Below, piece by piece: positions 9,431-17,756 of a DNA stretch of 64,000 nucleotides; positions within the stretch are counted from its first letter, which is position 1; each line of letters starts with the position of its first letter. Both the position numbers and the translations under genes were made by a program. Under the pieces are notes generated by a model that was given only the letters and a program-made list of their open reading frames with translations, did not search any database and was not told where the DNA came from. Where the stretch lies: contig CAYZTA010000002.1 of assembly GCA_964481145.1 (NCBI GenBank), positions 130,124 to 194,123 on the forward strand, in the 5' to 3' direction. This DNA is from Sandaracinus sp964481145 (GTDB lineage: Bacteria > Myxococcota_A > Polyangia > Polyangiales > Sandaracinaceae).

Positions 9431-9457
9431 GTCAGCTTGCACGTGAGGCAAGCTGAC
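9431..9457. other. perfect 10-bp hairpin over the acnA stop codon
   Basis: GTCAGCTTGC (9431-9440) and GCAAGCTGAC (9448-9457) are perfect inverted repeats with a seven-base loop. They include the TGA of acnA (9432-9434) and its last codons. No T-run follows on the minus strand, so it is not a standard intrinsic terminator. It could stabilise the mRNA end or tune expression of the downstream ATPase genes. Chance is possible. Confidence 0.55.
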
Positions 9458-12242
9458 GAAGCACGAACTGCAGAATGCCGCCGTGCCTCAGATAATCGAC
9501 CTCGGCCGGCGTATCGATGCGCGCCTTGACGTCGAAGGTCTTCGTGCCATTGGGCCCCGTCGCACGAACGCTCAGCATCTTGCCCGGCTTGATGCCGCTC
9601 TCGATGCCGGTGATCTCGAAGATCTCCTGGCCCGAAAGGCCGAGTGAGCTCGCGCTCGCGCCGCCCACGAACTCCATCGGAATCACGCCCATGCCGATCA
9701 AATTCGAGCGATGGATGCGCTCGAAGCTCTCGGCGATGACGGCCTTGACGCCCAACAGATACGTGCCCTTCGCCGCCCAGTCGCGCGACGACCCAGAGCC
9801 GTACTCTTTGCCCGCGAGCACCACGAGTGGAGTCTTGCTCGCGAGGTACTTCTCGCTCGCTTCGTAGATCGACATGACGGGCCCATCCCACGCCCCAGCG
9901 CTCGCGAAATACTTCGTGACGCCGCCTTCGGTCCCAGGCGCGATCATGTTGCGCAAACGAATGTTGGCGAAGGTGCCGCGCACCATCACTTCGTGATTGC
10001 CGCGACGCGATCCGTACGAGTTGAAGTCTCGCGGCGAAACACCGTGATCCTTCAGGTATTGACCCGCAGGCGAATCAGCCTTGATGTTGCCCGCAGGCGA
10101 GATGTGATCGGTCGTCACCGAGTCCCCGAGCATCGCCAGACAGCGCGCCCCCTTGATATCCAAAGGCGGCGGCGGCACGTCCTTGCTCATGCCCTCGAAG
10201 AACGGAGCCTTGCGGATGTAGGTCGACGAGTCTTCCCACACGAAGGTCGCGCCCGTCGGCGCTTCGGTCTTCTGCCACTGCTCGGGCCCCCGGAAGACAT
10301 CGGCGTAACGCGACGCGAACTGCTCGCGCGTCACGTTCGCGGCCACCGTCTGGGCGACCTCCTCGGAGGTCGGCCAAATATCCTTCAAATAGACGGGTTT
10401 GCCGTCTTTGTCGGCGCCGATCGCTTCATTCTGCAGATCGAAATCGACCGTGCCCGCGAGCGCATATGCGACCACGAGCGGAGGGGACGCGAGATAGTTC
10501 GCCTTCACATCGGGCGAGATGCGACCTTCGAAGTTGCGGTTGCCCGAGAGCACCGAGACCGCCACGAGATCGCCCTTCTTGATCGCCTGGCTCACCGGCT
10601 CTTCGAGCGGCCCCGAGTTGCCGATGCACGTGGTGCAACCGTACCCCACGACGTGGAAGTTGAGCTGCTCGAGATACGCCAAAAGCCCTGATTTCTTGAG
10701 ATATTCCGTGACGACTTGCGAGCCTGGCGCGAGCGAGGTCTTCACCCAAGGCTTCACCTTGAGCCCGCGCTCCACCGCCTTCTTCGCGACGAGGCCCGCC
10801 GCGATGAGCACGCTCGGGTTCGAGGTATTGGTGCAGCTCGTGATCGCGGCGATCACCACATCGCCGTGTCCGACCTCGAACGTGCCTGCGCGCTCGAGCG
10901 CGACCGGGACCCGCTTGCTGATGGTGCTGTGAATCTCTCGATCGCCGATGCAACCGGGGCCTTCACATGGCGCCCCCCCTTCACCGAGCCAGCGATCGAG
11001 GCTTTTCTTGTCGCCCTTCAGATCGCCATCGAGGAAGCCCACCAGCGATCGCCGCCAGGTGCGCTTCATCTCGGAGAGCGCGACGCGATCCTGGGGGCGC
11101 TTGGGGCCCGCGAGTGAAGGGACGACATCGCCGAGGTCGAGCGAGAGCGTATCGGTGAAACGGAGCGGCTTCGTTTCTTTCGTGCGAAAGAGCCCTTGCT
11201 CCTTGCAGTAACGCTCGACGAGCGTGACTTGCTCTTCGCTGCGGCTGGTCAGCCGCATGTACTCGAGCGTCTTTTCATCGACAGGGAAGAAGCCCACGGT
11301 GGCGCCGTATTCGGGCGCCATGTTCGCGATGGTCGCGCGATCGGCGAGCGAGAGCGTCGCCACACCTTCGCCGAAGAACTCGACGAATTTCCCGACGACG
11401 CCCTTTTTGCGGAGCATCTGGGTGACGGTGAGCACCAGATCCGTCGCGGTCACGCCCGGCTTGAGCTTGCCCTCGAGCTCGAAGCCGATGACCTCGGGGA
11501 TGAGCATGGCCACAGGCTGTCCGAGCATCGCCGCTTCGGCTTCGATGCCGCCCACGCCCCACCCCACGACACCCAGACCATTGACCATCGTCGTATGCGA
11601 ATCAGTGCCGACGAGCGTGTCGGGATACGCGATCTTCTTGCCGTCCTCTTCACGGACGAACACGACCTTCGCGAGATACTCGATATTGACTTGATGCACG
11701 ATGCCGGTGCCGGGCGGCACCACGCGAAAACCGTCGAAGGCGCCCTGCCCCCACTTGAGGAAGCGATAGCGCTCGCCGTTGCGCTCGAACTCGAGCTTCA
11801 CATTTTCATCGAACGCACGGAGCGTCCCGAACGAATCCACTTGCACCGAGTGATCGATCACGAGGTCGACGGGCTGAAGCGGATTGATGCGCGTCGGATC
11901 TCCGCCCATTTTCGCGAAGCCCTCACGCATGGACGCGAGGTCGACGACGCAAGGGACGCCTGTGAAATCCTGCAAGAGCACGCGGGCCGGCGTGTACGAA
12001 ATCTCGGTTTCGCCTACCTTTTTCGGATCATATTTCGCGACCGCCTCGATATGCGCGCGCGTGACGTTCTTGCCGTCCTCGTGGCGCAGAAGGTTCTCGA
12101 GCAGCACTTTGATCGAAAACGGAAGCGTCTCGATGTCGCCGATGCCCTTGAGGGCGTCGAGCCGAAACATTTCGTAGGAATTTGCGCCAACCTGAACGGT
12201 CGCGCGGCTCTTATATGAATCGGGATGCGTCGTGGTCGCCAT
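9432..12242 (-). CDS. acnA: aconitate hydratase
   Basis: The 936-residue AcnA-type aconitase interconverts citrate and isocitrate in the TCA cycle. The [4Fe-4S] ligands are visible as C470 (TSCTNTSNP) and C536/C539 (GCTTCIGNSG), and the GSGSSRDWAAKG active-site loop is present in the C-terminal swivel domain. Length matches AcnA/IRP1-type enzymes rather than AcnB. ATG 12242 gives the usual MATTTHPDSYKS-like N-terminus; an in-frame GTG lies six codons upstream. The gene is followed closely by two ArsA-type ATPase genes on the same strand. AcnA proteins of this class can also bind RNA when iron-free, but nothing in the sequence tests that here. Confidence 0.97.
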   Translation of the reverse strand: MATTTHPDSYKSRATVQVGANSYEMFRLDALKGIGDIETLPFSIKVLLENLLRHEDGKNVTRAHIEAVAKYDPKKVGETEISYTPARVLLQDFTGVPCVVDLASMREGFAKMGGDPTRINPLQPVDLVIDHSVQVDSFGTLRAFDENVKLEFERNGERYRFLKWGQGAFDGFRVVPPGTGIVHQVNIEYLAKVVFVREEDGKKIAYPDTLVGTDSHTTMVNGLGVVGWGVGGIEAEAAMLGQPVAMLIPEVIGFELEGKLKPGVTATDLVLTVTQMLRKKGVVGKFVEFFGEGVATLSLADRATIANMAPEYGATVGFFPVDEKTLEYMRLTSRSEEQVTLVERYCKEQGLFRTKETKPLRFTDTLSLDLGDVVPSLAGPKRPQDRVALSEMKRTWRRSLVGFLDGDLKGDKKSLDRWLGEGGAPCEGPGCIGDREIHSTISKRVPVALERAGTFEVGHGDVVIAAITSCTNTSNPSVLIAAGLVAKKAVERGLKVKPWVKTSLAPGSQVVTEYLKKSGLLAYLEQLNFHVVGYGCTTCIGNSGPLEEPVSQAIKKGDLVAVSVLSGNRNFEGRISPDVKANYLASPPLVVAYALAGTVDFDLQNEAIGADKDGKPVYLKDIWPTSEEVAQTVAANVTREQFASRYADVFRGPEQWQKTEAPTGATFVWEDSSTYIRKAPFFEGMSKDVPPPPLDIKGARCLAMLGDSVTTDHISPAGNIKADSPAGQYLKDHGVSPRDFNSYGSRRGNHEVMVRGTFANIRLRNMIAPGTEGGVTKYFASAGAWDGPVMSIYEASEKYLASKTPLVVLAGKEYGSGSSRDWAAKGTYLLGVKAVIAESFERIHRSNLIGMGVIPMEFVGGASASSLGLSGQEIFEITGIESGIKPGKMLSVRATGPNGTKTFDVKARIDTPAEVDYLRHGGILQFVLRQLASRAS

Positions 12243-12309
12243 AGGCGGCCTACGTACCACGAAGCAGAGCGGATGGCATCGTCTGAAGCCGGAGCTGGGC
12301 TGCGATCTC

Positions 12310-12762
12310 TCAACGCTTCACGTTCTTCTCGTAGTGAGCGATCCACTCCGTGGGGGTCATTTTTGTCGCCAGCTCCCCGATCAATTCGTAAGGGATGAGA
12401 TCGACCTTCTTCAGGCGCACGCAGCCCTTCCCCATATCCAGCTTCGTATCGCTCACCTTCTTCCACTCGGCGCGCAGCCAGTCGAGGAGCGCTCCTTCGT
12501 AGAGGCCCATATGGTAGAGCGAGATATAGTTCTTCTGTGAAGCCAAGCTCATGAACGGCAACGGCTGCTTGGGGTCACTATGATAACCGGCGGGATACAG
12601 CACGTGCGGCACCACGTAGCCGATCATTCCGTATGTCATCGTGTCGACGAACCCCTTGGGCAGGTTCTCCTTGATGGTGTGATGTAGCTTGGTGACAGGT
12701 ACCTTCCGTTCGGGGTCGAGTGACGCGAGATATTCGGCAGGTGTCGCCGCCTTCGATTGCAT
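12310..12762 (-). CDS. DUF1801 domain protein
   Basis: The 150-residue cytoplasmic protein matches the DUF1801 (YdhG-like) family: an N-terminal helical segment, then the conserved YGMIGYVVP and NYISLYHMG strands and a basic C-terminus. No biochemical function is established for the family. The start is well supported: ATG 12762 is preceded by GAGGAG with seven bases of spacing. It lies 67 bases upstream of acnA on the same strand, so cotranscription with aconitase is possible. Upstream lies a repeat-containing non-coding stretch. Confidence 0.85.
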   Translation of the reverse strand: MQSKAATPAEYLASLDPERKVPVTKLHHTIKENLPKGFVDTMTYGMIGYVVPHVLYPAGYHSDPKQPLPFMSLASQKNYISLYHMGLYEGALLDWLRAEWKKVSDTKLDMGKGCVRLKKVDLIPYELIGELATKMTPTEWIAHYEKNVKR

Positions 12763-13186
12763 GAGGCGCTCCTCGTGAGAGGCGCAGTCTGCATCAGCGC
12801 GCGGCTTCGCTCCAAGCCCCCTTGGTCCTGATCGCTCCCGACTCGGGTGTCACGAGCGTCTGTGTGCGGCAGCAGTCAGGCTTGGAATGACACTCGAGGT
12901 GGTGGGGACTTCGGCACACGCATAGGATGGCTTCGCGCCTGTGATGACTTCGAGCGCACCTGCGGTGGCTCCACACGCGCATGCAACGGCTCTGCGCACA
13001 TCTACAATGGCTTCACCCACGCATGTAATGGCTTCACCCACGCCTGCGATGGCTTCACCCACGCCTGCAATGGCTCCGCGCACGCCTGCAATGGCTCCGC
13101 GCACGCCTGCGATGGCTCCGCGCACGCCTGCGATGGCTCCTCGCACGCCTGCGATGGCTCGAAACACGAGCGCAACGCACGAGCGC
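12763..13186. other. non-coding stretch holding a minisatellite
   Basis: No convincing gene is present in these roughly 420 bases. The right half is occupied by a 21-bp tandem repeat and ends at the terminator hairpin of the neighbouring gene. Open frames on both strands exist only because the 21-bp unit is a multiple of three. The part next to the DUF1801 gene should hold its promoter, but no clear box was identified. Confidence 0.6.
12944..13165. repeat. 21-bp tandem repeat (minisatellite), about 11 units
   Basis: The unit is approximately ATGGCTCCGCGCACGCCTGC plus G or A. An ATGG-like anchor recurs exactly every 21 bases at 12944, 12965, 12986, 13007, 13028, 13049, 13070, 13091, 13112, 13133 and 13154. 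Units on the right (13070-13160) are nearly identical, and those on the left are degenerate, as if the array grows or is homogenised at one end. It lies between genes, beside a terminator. There are no unique spacers, so it is not a CRISPR array. Confidence 0.85.
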
Positions 13187-13226
13187 AAACATATCCGCGG
13201 CGATACGGTCGCTGCGGATATGTTTT
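13187..13226 (-). terminator. intrinsic terminator of the 13235-13954 gene
   Basis: AAACATATCCGC (13187-13198) and GCGGATATGTTT (13214-13225) are perfect 12-bp inverted repeats; the 15-base interior contains a second GCGA/TCGC stem. It lies nine bases beyond the stop of the minus-strand gene. The U-rich side of the stem on either strand makes it possibly bidirectional. This is the strongest hairpin seen in the window. Confidence 0.75.
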
Positions 13227-13234
13227 CTCCGCGC

Positions 13235-13954
13235 TCAGCCCTGGGTCGGGCCTTCCAGTGGCTTCTTCGGAGAACGGCCGCTCTTGCGGTACAGAATCTT
13301 GAGGTTGTACTTCGCCGCCAGCTCGGGCGTCGCCGCGTGGAGCTCTTGCCCAGCGTCGTGGATCACTTTGATGCCGAGATAGAGCAGCCCTTTGGCCGCA
13401 TAGAAATCCTTTATTTTGGTTGGCATATTGGCGAACAGCGCTTGTTCCTGCGAGGTATCGACCGAGCCAAGCTCGGAGTGGAGCCGGCGACCCTCCTCCA
13501 TCAGCGCCCTCGCTCCCTCGCCCAGGAGCGCGACGTGCGTCTCCATCAGTCCGAGCGCTGTGTTCATGCTCGTAAGCACATTGGGCACGCTGCTGGCGCG
13601 ACCGATCATCGCGAGCGACTCCGGCACCCCCGTCTGCCCCTGTCGTCGTACTCGCGCCGCGCGCTTGGCGACCTTGCGCCGCCACACCTTCGCCTCCCGC
13701 AGCTTCGCGTTCTGATCGCTGGTGAGGCTCTTCGATTCGGTGGCGAGCAGATCCTTGTCCCGCATCGCCTCTTCGACCTGTGCACGTGCCGCTGCGACAC
13801 TCTCGATCAGCTGCGGATCTTCGACAGTCGCCTCGATTCCGCCCTCCTCCGCCGCTGCGATGCCGAGCGTGTAGCCGGCCTGCTGAACGAGATATGCGGC
13901 GCGAAAACGGGCGCCAAGACGAATGAGCTCTTCACGATTCGCTGTGGTGATCAC
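13235..13954 (-). CDS. helical protein of unknown function
   Basis: The 239-residue soluble protein is mostly helical, with an Ala/Glu-rich N-terminal half, a basic stretch (WRRKVAKRAARVRRQG) in the middle and a Lys/Pro-rich end. I do not recognise the family. GTG 13954 is the likely start because GGAGG stands seven bases upstream; the ATG at 13960 is only one base from that GGAGG. A perfect hairpin terminator follows the stop. The gene is monocistronic, downstream of the CFA-synthase-like gene on the same strand. The basic middle could bind nucleic acid, but no motif proves it. Confidence 0.75.
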   Translation of the reverse strand: MITTANREELIRLGARFRAAYLVQQAGYTLGIAAAEEGGIEATVEDPQLIESVAAARAQVEEAMRDKDLLATESKSLTSDQNAKLREAKVWRRKVAKRAARVRRQGQTGVPESLAMIGRASSVPNVLTSMNTALGLMETHVALLGEGARALMEEGRRLHSELGSVDTSQEQALFANMPTKIKDFYAAKGLLYLGIKVIHDAGQELHAATPELAAKYNLKILYRKSGRSPKKPLEGPTQG

Positions 13955-14047
13955 GACCATTCCTCCCCAGAAGTAAAACGACGAACGAGACGGAACTGAA
14001 TCGCAGATCCGTCGCTCCATGAGCAGTTGTTCGTTGCGATCGGCTCT

Positions 14048-14908
14048 TTAGAGATCGCAGCGGCGGAGCTTCATCTGCACGTCGCTCGACCAATGCGCTG
14101 CGAAGGCGCGGACGCAGGTGTCGAGATAGCGCTCGTAGTCGACATACACCTGATCGCCCCACTGCGCGCGGATCTTGGACTCGTTCATGCGCAAGCGGCG
14201 AAGCCATTCGCCGGTGGTCTTGCCGTAGCTCTCGCGTTGCGTGCGCATCTCGACGCACTCCCAATAGGGGCGGATCGCCATGATCATCTCTTCGAGGCGC
14301 GGATTGAGGCCGCCCGGGAAGATGACGTCGGCCGTGAACTTCAGGTCTTCGAGATCTTTTTTGGTGCGCGGCACGCGATCACGAAGGATGGCTTGGAAGC
14401 CGAACCACGCGCCGGGCTTGGCGAGCTCCCAACAGCGCTTGAAGTAGTTGCGATAGAGCTCGACCGCCATGCCCTGGTTCGCCTGCTCGGGCGAGACGAC
14501 GTGATCGACCATCTCGATCGATTGGAGCGCGTCGTATTTCTCAGTGGGATCGAACTTCCAGAAGTCTTGCAGCATCACCTTGTAACTGCCCGGCAGGTGC
14601 ATCTTGGTGTTCGCCCATTCGGCCTGGGCCGTCGAGAGCGTGATGCCGTGCGCCACTTTGGTGTTGCGCGTCGAATGGTAGAGGAGGTTCGAGCCCCAGC
14701 CGCAGCCGATGTCGAGCACGAGCTTGTCAGGCGTCATCTCGGCGAAGTCGTAAAGGATGCGCGCCTTCTGGATCTGCGCCTCTTCGAGCGATTCCTTCCC
14801 GGTCAGGAAACTCGCCGACGTGTAATGCATGTTCTCGTCGAGCCAGAGTTGGAAGAACTCGTTGGAAACGCTGTAGGAGAGATCGATCTCGGATTGGGTA
14901 CTCGTCAT
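14048..14908 (-). CDS. CFA-synthase-like SAM methyltransferase with altered active site
   Basis: The 286-residue protein aligns with the catalytic domain of cyclopropane-fatty-acyl-phospholipid synthases and mycolic acid cyclopropane synthases: YSVSNEFFQLWLD near the N-terminus, SLEEAQ, AdoMet loop LDIGCGWG (residues 65-72) and GITLSTAQ. It lacks the N-terminal lipid-binding domain of E. coli Cfa. The position of the bicarbonate-binding cysteine in YSCAYF is Ser31 (YTSASF). The MFEHVG motif reads MVDHV, and the LHTIG motif reads FQAIL. These are ligands of the bicarbonate base in Cfa, so cyclopropanation may be lost and another C-, N- or O-methylation is possible. It is monocistronic, with an ATG start at 14908. 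Confidence 0.82.
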   Translation of the reverse strand: MTSTQSEIDLSYSVSNEFFQLWLDENMHYTSASFLTGKESLEEAQIQKARILYDFAEMTPDKLVLDIGCGWGSNLLYHSTRNTKVAHGITLSTAQAEWANTKMHLPGSYKVMLQDFWKFDPTEKYDALQSIEMVDHVVSPEQANQGMAVELYRNYFKRCWELAKPGAWFGFQAILRDRVPRTKKDLEDLKFTADVIFPGGLNPRLEEMIMAIRPYWECVEMRTQRESYGKTTGEWLRRLRMNESKIRAQWGDQVYVDYERYLDTCVRAFAAHWSSDVQMKLRRCDL

Positions 14909-15018
14909 GACAGGCGCGTATTTATTACGGTCAGGTCGATTGTTCCAGTCGAAGAGCGTGCGAGCTCTCTCGGCTGTTGAATCTCGGATGCCACCGTGCT
15001 AGCAATCGCCCTCTATAC

Positions 15019-15090
15019 GGTGCCGTAGCCAAGAGGTTAGGCAAAGGTTTGCAAAACCTTCATACACCGGTTCGAATCCGGTCGGCACCT
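15019..15090 (+). tRNA. tRNA-Cys (GCA)
   Basis: A complete cloverleaf can be folded by eye: acceptor GGTGCCG/CGGCACC, a D arm, anticodon stem AAGGT/ACCTT with loop TTGCAAA (anticodon GCA at 15051-15053), and T arm ACCGG-TTCGAAT-CCGGT. The discriminator is T at 15090. The CCA end is not encoded. It is a single tRNA gene between the methyltransferase gene and the truB operon end. Confidence 0.97.
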
Positions 15091-15134
15091 TCGAGAGACT
15101 AGGAAAAGTTCGAGAGCGCAAAACCGGCTGCCGG

Positions 15135-15161
15135 AAAAAAGATGCGATCCGCCGATGCGGA
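15135..15161 (-). terminator. possible weak terminator after the Cys-rich lipoprotein gene
   Basis: Read on the minus strand, a short stem TCCGC/GCGGA with a four-base loop (15148-15161) is followed seven bases later by six T residues (15135-15140). It lies about 60 bases past the stop of the lipoprotein gene that ends the truB operon. The gap between stem and T-run makes it weak. Confidence 0.35.
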
Positions 15162-15223
15162 CACAACCTCACTCCGACCCGCTCACTCACCCCGTCGGAA
15201 GTGGCTCCGTTCTGGATTCGGAC

Positions 15224-15874
15224 TCAAACGCAAGTCCCAGCTTCACATCGCTGGGTGGCCATGCAGCGATTTCCGCAATCGCCGCAGTGCTCGCGATCGC
15301 TCGAGGTATCGACGCAGTCGTAGTTCTCGAATCGGTCCCCACAGCAGCGATCCGCGGGCGTTCCTGCGCACTCGCGTCGGGTGTTGCCACACATACAGCG
15401 TCTCGCATCACAGCGATTCGCTCGCATCACATCGCATTCGTTGCCACACGCGCCGCAATCAAGCCGATCGCGCACCAGGTTCGCGCAGTGCGCCACGCGC
15501 TCTTCAGTCGCAGCGCAACACGTCGACTCCGCCGTTCCCACACATCCAAGCGGGAAACCACCGCACGAACATTGGGACGCCTGACAAGCGTCCCCGCGTC
15601 CTCGAGCCACACAGTCGACTCCACACGCGCCGCAATTCCGAATGTCGCTGACGAGCTGGGTGCATGACGCGCCCGATCCATCGTCACAGCACGATTCGCG
15701 TTCACCACACACGGGCTCGCACATGGGCCCCGCATCGAAGGACATGGAGGCGTCCGCTCCAGAATCACTTCCGCTGTCCATCGCCCCAGCGTCGTTCGCC
15801 CCCTCGACCGAGCTGCACGCGACGAGAAACATCACTGCGCTGATCGCAATTTGGACACGAAATGGAAGTCGCAT
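15224..15874 (-). CDS. Cys-rich lipoprotein with NCGACG-type repeats
   Basis: The 216-residue precursor has a signal peptide and lipobox LVAC20, then an Asp/Ser/Gly-rich spacer. The mature part has dozens of cysteines in repeated blocks: NCGACGVDC, DCGACGNEC, HCGDCGNRC, each with a paired CSCGG- or CMCGN-like element. Such disulfide-rich modules are common in secreted myxobacterial proteins, and their role is unknown. ATG 15874 overlaps the truB stop by one base (TGATG) and GGAG stands about eight bases upstream, so it is the last gene of the rimP-truB operon, an unexpected partner for translation genes. Confidence 0.82.
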   Translation of the reverse strand: MRLPFRVQIAISAVMFLVACSSVEGANDAGAMDSGSDSGADASMSFDAGPMCEPVCGERESCCDDGSGASCTQLVSDIRNCGACGVDCVARGRGDACQASQCSCGGFPLGCVGTAESTCCAATEERVAHCANLVRDRLDCGACGNECDVMRANRCDARRCMCGNTRRECAGTPADRCCGDRFENYDCVDTSSDREHCGDCGNRCMATQRCEAGTCV

Positions 15875-16788
15875 CAGGAAACTCCAGAGGCAAAGCCGCG
15901 AATCACCCGCAATGAACCCTCACTCCATCGAACGATGGCGACGAGTTCGGGCCCTGGGCCGATCGCAAAGATGGGCTCGTGCTCGGCTGGCTCATCCCAC
16001 CGAAGCGGACGCCCACACCGCAGCTCTCGCACGCCTGCCGAGTCGACTTCGATCTTCGACATCGATTCGATCGATGGCACCAAAGGACGCACCGCGGCGC
16101 GCACTTCGGCGCGCGCGGACTCATCCTCTCGAGCGCAACGGAGGACCTCTCCAGCAAGAGCGTCCTTCCCATCGAACAGCCCACTTCGAGTGCGACGCAA
16201 CGAGCGCAAATGCCCGCGCGTACCGAGCGCGAGCGCGAGATCACGCCCGAGGGAACGCACGTAAAAGCCCTTCCCACAGCGCACCCGCAGGTCGATCTCA
16301 CGCTCGCGAATCGCGAGCACATCGATGCGCTCGCAGCGCACCTCGCGCAGAGGAGCGCTCACCACTTCACCACGCCTCACCCGCTCGTGAAGCGGCACTC
16401 CCTCTTGCTTGATCGCGCTCACCGCGGGCGCGACTTGTCCATAGACACCCACGAAATCGCGGAGCGCGAGCTCGATCTTCGCGCGCTCGAGGGCAGGAAC
16501 AAGCGCTTGTGCGATGACGCTTCCATCCGCATCGAGCGTGTCGGTCTCACTGCCGAGCGCGAGCGTCGTCTCGTACTCTTTGTCCTCCCCCATCAAGTAC
16601 GACGTGAGCTTCGTTCCTTCGCCGATGCCGAGGACGAGCACTCCTGTCGCCATCGGGTCGAGCGTTCCAGCATGACCGACGGTCCGCGTTCCAAGCGCTC
16701 GCCGAGCCCATGCGACGACATCGTGAGAGGTCGGCCCCGAAGGCTTGTCGATGACAAGCACCCCACTCGTGGCAACGCCAGGGCTCAT
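15874..16788 (-). CDS. truB: tRNA pseudouridine(55) synthase
   Basis: TruB converts U55 in the T loop of tRNAs to pseudouridine. The 304-residue protein has the family hallmarks DKPSGPTSHDVV (residues 14-25) and GHAGTLDPMATGVL, with catalytic D44. The KGFYVRSL motif that lines the active site is also present. A C-terminal PUA-like region follows. The start overlaps the nrnA stop by four bases and the end overlaps the lipoprotein start by one. The order rbfA-nrnA-truB is the conserved arrangement of many bacteria. Confidence 0.97.
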   Translation of the reverse strand: MSPGVATSGVLVIDKPSGPTSHDVVAWARRALGTRTVGHAGTLDPMATGVLVLGIGEGTKLTSYLMGEDKEYETTLALGSETDTLDADGSVIAQALVPALERAKIELALRDFVGVYGQVAPAVSAIKQEGVPLHERVRRGEVVSAPLREVRCERIDVLAIREREIDLRVRCGKGFYVRSLGRDLALALGTRGHLRSLRRTRSGLFDGKDALAGEVLRCAREDESARAEVRAAVRPLVPSIESMSKIEVDSAGVRELRCGRPLRWDEPAEHEPIFAIGPGPELVAIVRWSEGSLRVIRGFASGVS

Positions 16789-17756
16789 GGAACCAATTTG
16801 CGAAGCTCGCGGATCGATTCAGCGCGCAATCGCGCAGTGGCGCTCGCGAGGTCACCCGAGACCGAAGCCCCCGCCGCCGCGCGATGCCCACCGCCTCCAA
16901 GCGCAACCGCCACCTCGGCCACATCAGCGCGCCCCGCAGAACGCAAACTGATCTTGACGTCGCGACCCCCATTGGGAACCCAGAGCAGCGCCGCGATTTC
17001 GACCCCATCGAGCATACGACAGTAGTTGACCATGCCTTCGATCATGTCGTCGGTCGCTCGGCTTCTCTTCATCATCGCGGCATCGACACAAACGATGGCG
17101 AGCTTTCCATCCTCATCGATCTGCATCCCGCGCAACACCTCGCCGAGAAGCGCCATCCGCTCGGGCGCCCACTTCTCGAAGAGGTTGGACGCCACATGCC
17201 AGGGATCGACACCACGCTCGAGCAGCTGTGCCGCCAGGCGATGCGTGGTCGCGTTGGTGCCGCTATATCGAAAGCCCCCCGTATCGGCCACGATCGCCGC
17301 GTAAATCGGCTGCGCCACGCGGGGCGGCACTTCTGAAAGACCGAGCGAGTGCATCAGGCGAAGCACGACCTCACCGGTCGCCACAGCATCGATCTCACGC
17401 ACCACCAAATCACCGAACTCACCGTGCGCCGCGTGGTGGTCCACCACGACGAGGGGGCCCGTTCGTTCGCGCTTCGGCAATTGCGGCACGAGCTCACACG
17501 CCGCTGCGTCCATGACGAACGTTGCATCGAAACGTCCCTCCGGAAGCTCCGCACGGACATCCTCTCCACCCTCGAGGAAGCTCAGCATCGGCGGCACACC
17601 GCCGTCGCTATATACGATCGCGTCCTTCCCTATCGCCCGCAGAATCCCAGCGAAGCCGATCGCAGATCCCAGCGCATCCGCGTCCGGGCGCACATGACAG
17701 GTCACGAGAAAACGTTGCCCCGCATGAATCAGGCGCGCTGCCTCCGCACGGCTCAT
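16785..17756 (-). CDS. nrnA: DHH-family phosphoesterase (NrnA-like)
   Basis: NrnA-type enzymes degrade nanoRNAs and dephosphorylate pAp. The 323-residue protein shows the DHH-domain metal sites: CHVRPDADALGS (H, D and D near residues 21-27), a VMDAA aspartate, and the VVVDHHAAHG motif, followed by the DHHA1 motif GGGGHRAAAG near the C-terminus. It stands in the conserved slot between rbfA and truB. ATG 17756 shares one base with the rbfA stop; a GTG one codon upstream is also possible. Substrate choice between pAp and short RNA or DNA cannot be told from sequence. Confidence 0.93.
   Translation of the reverse strand: MSRAEAARLIHAGQRFLVTCHVRPDADALGSAIGFAGILRAIGKDAIVYSDGGVPPMLSFLEGGEDVRAELPEGRFDATFVMDAAACELVPQLPKRERTGPLVVVDHHAAHGEFGDLVVREIDAVATGEVVLRLMHSLGLSEVPPRVAQPIYAAIVADTGGFRYSGTNATTHRLAAQLLERGVDPWHVASNLFEKWAPERMALLGEVLRGMQIDEDGKLAIVCVDAAMMKRSRATDDMIEGMVNYCRMLDGVEIAALLWVPNGGRDVKISLRSAGRADVAEVAVALGGGGHRAAAGASVSGDLASATARLRAESIRELRKLVP

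Noticed and set aside
12944..13165. Possible CRISPR array
   Set aside because: The repeats are contiguous 21-base units with no unique spacers, and no cas genes are nearby.
12847..13302. Open frames on both strands across the 21-bp repeat
   Set aside because: The unit is seven codons long, so all frames stay open. One start is a TTG inside the terminator stem and no ribosome binding site is seen.
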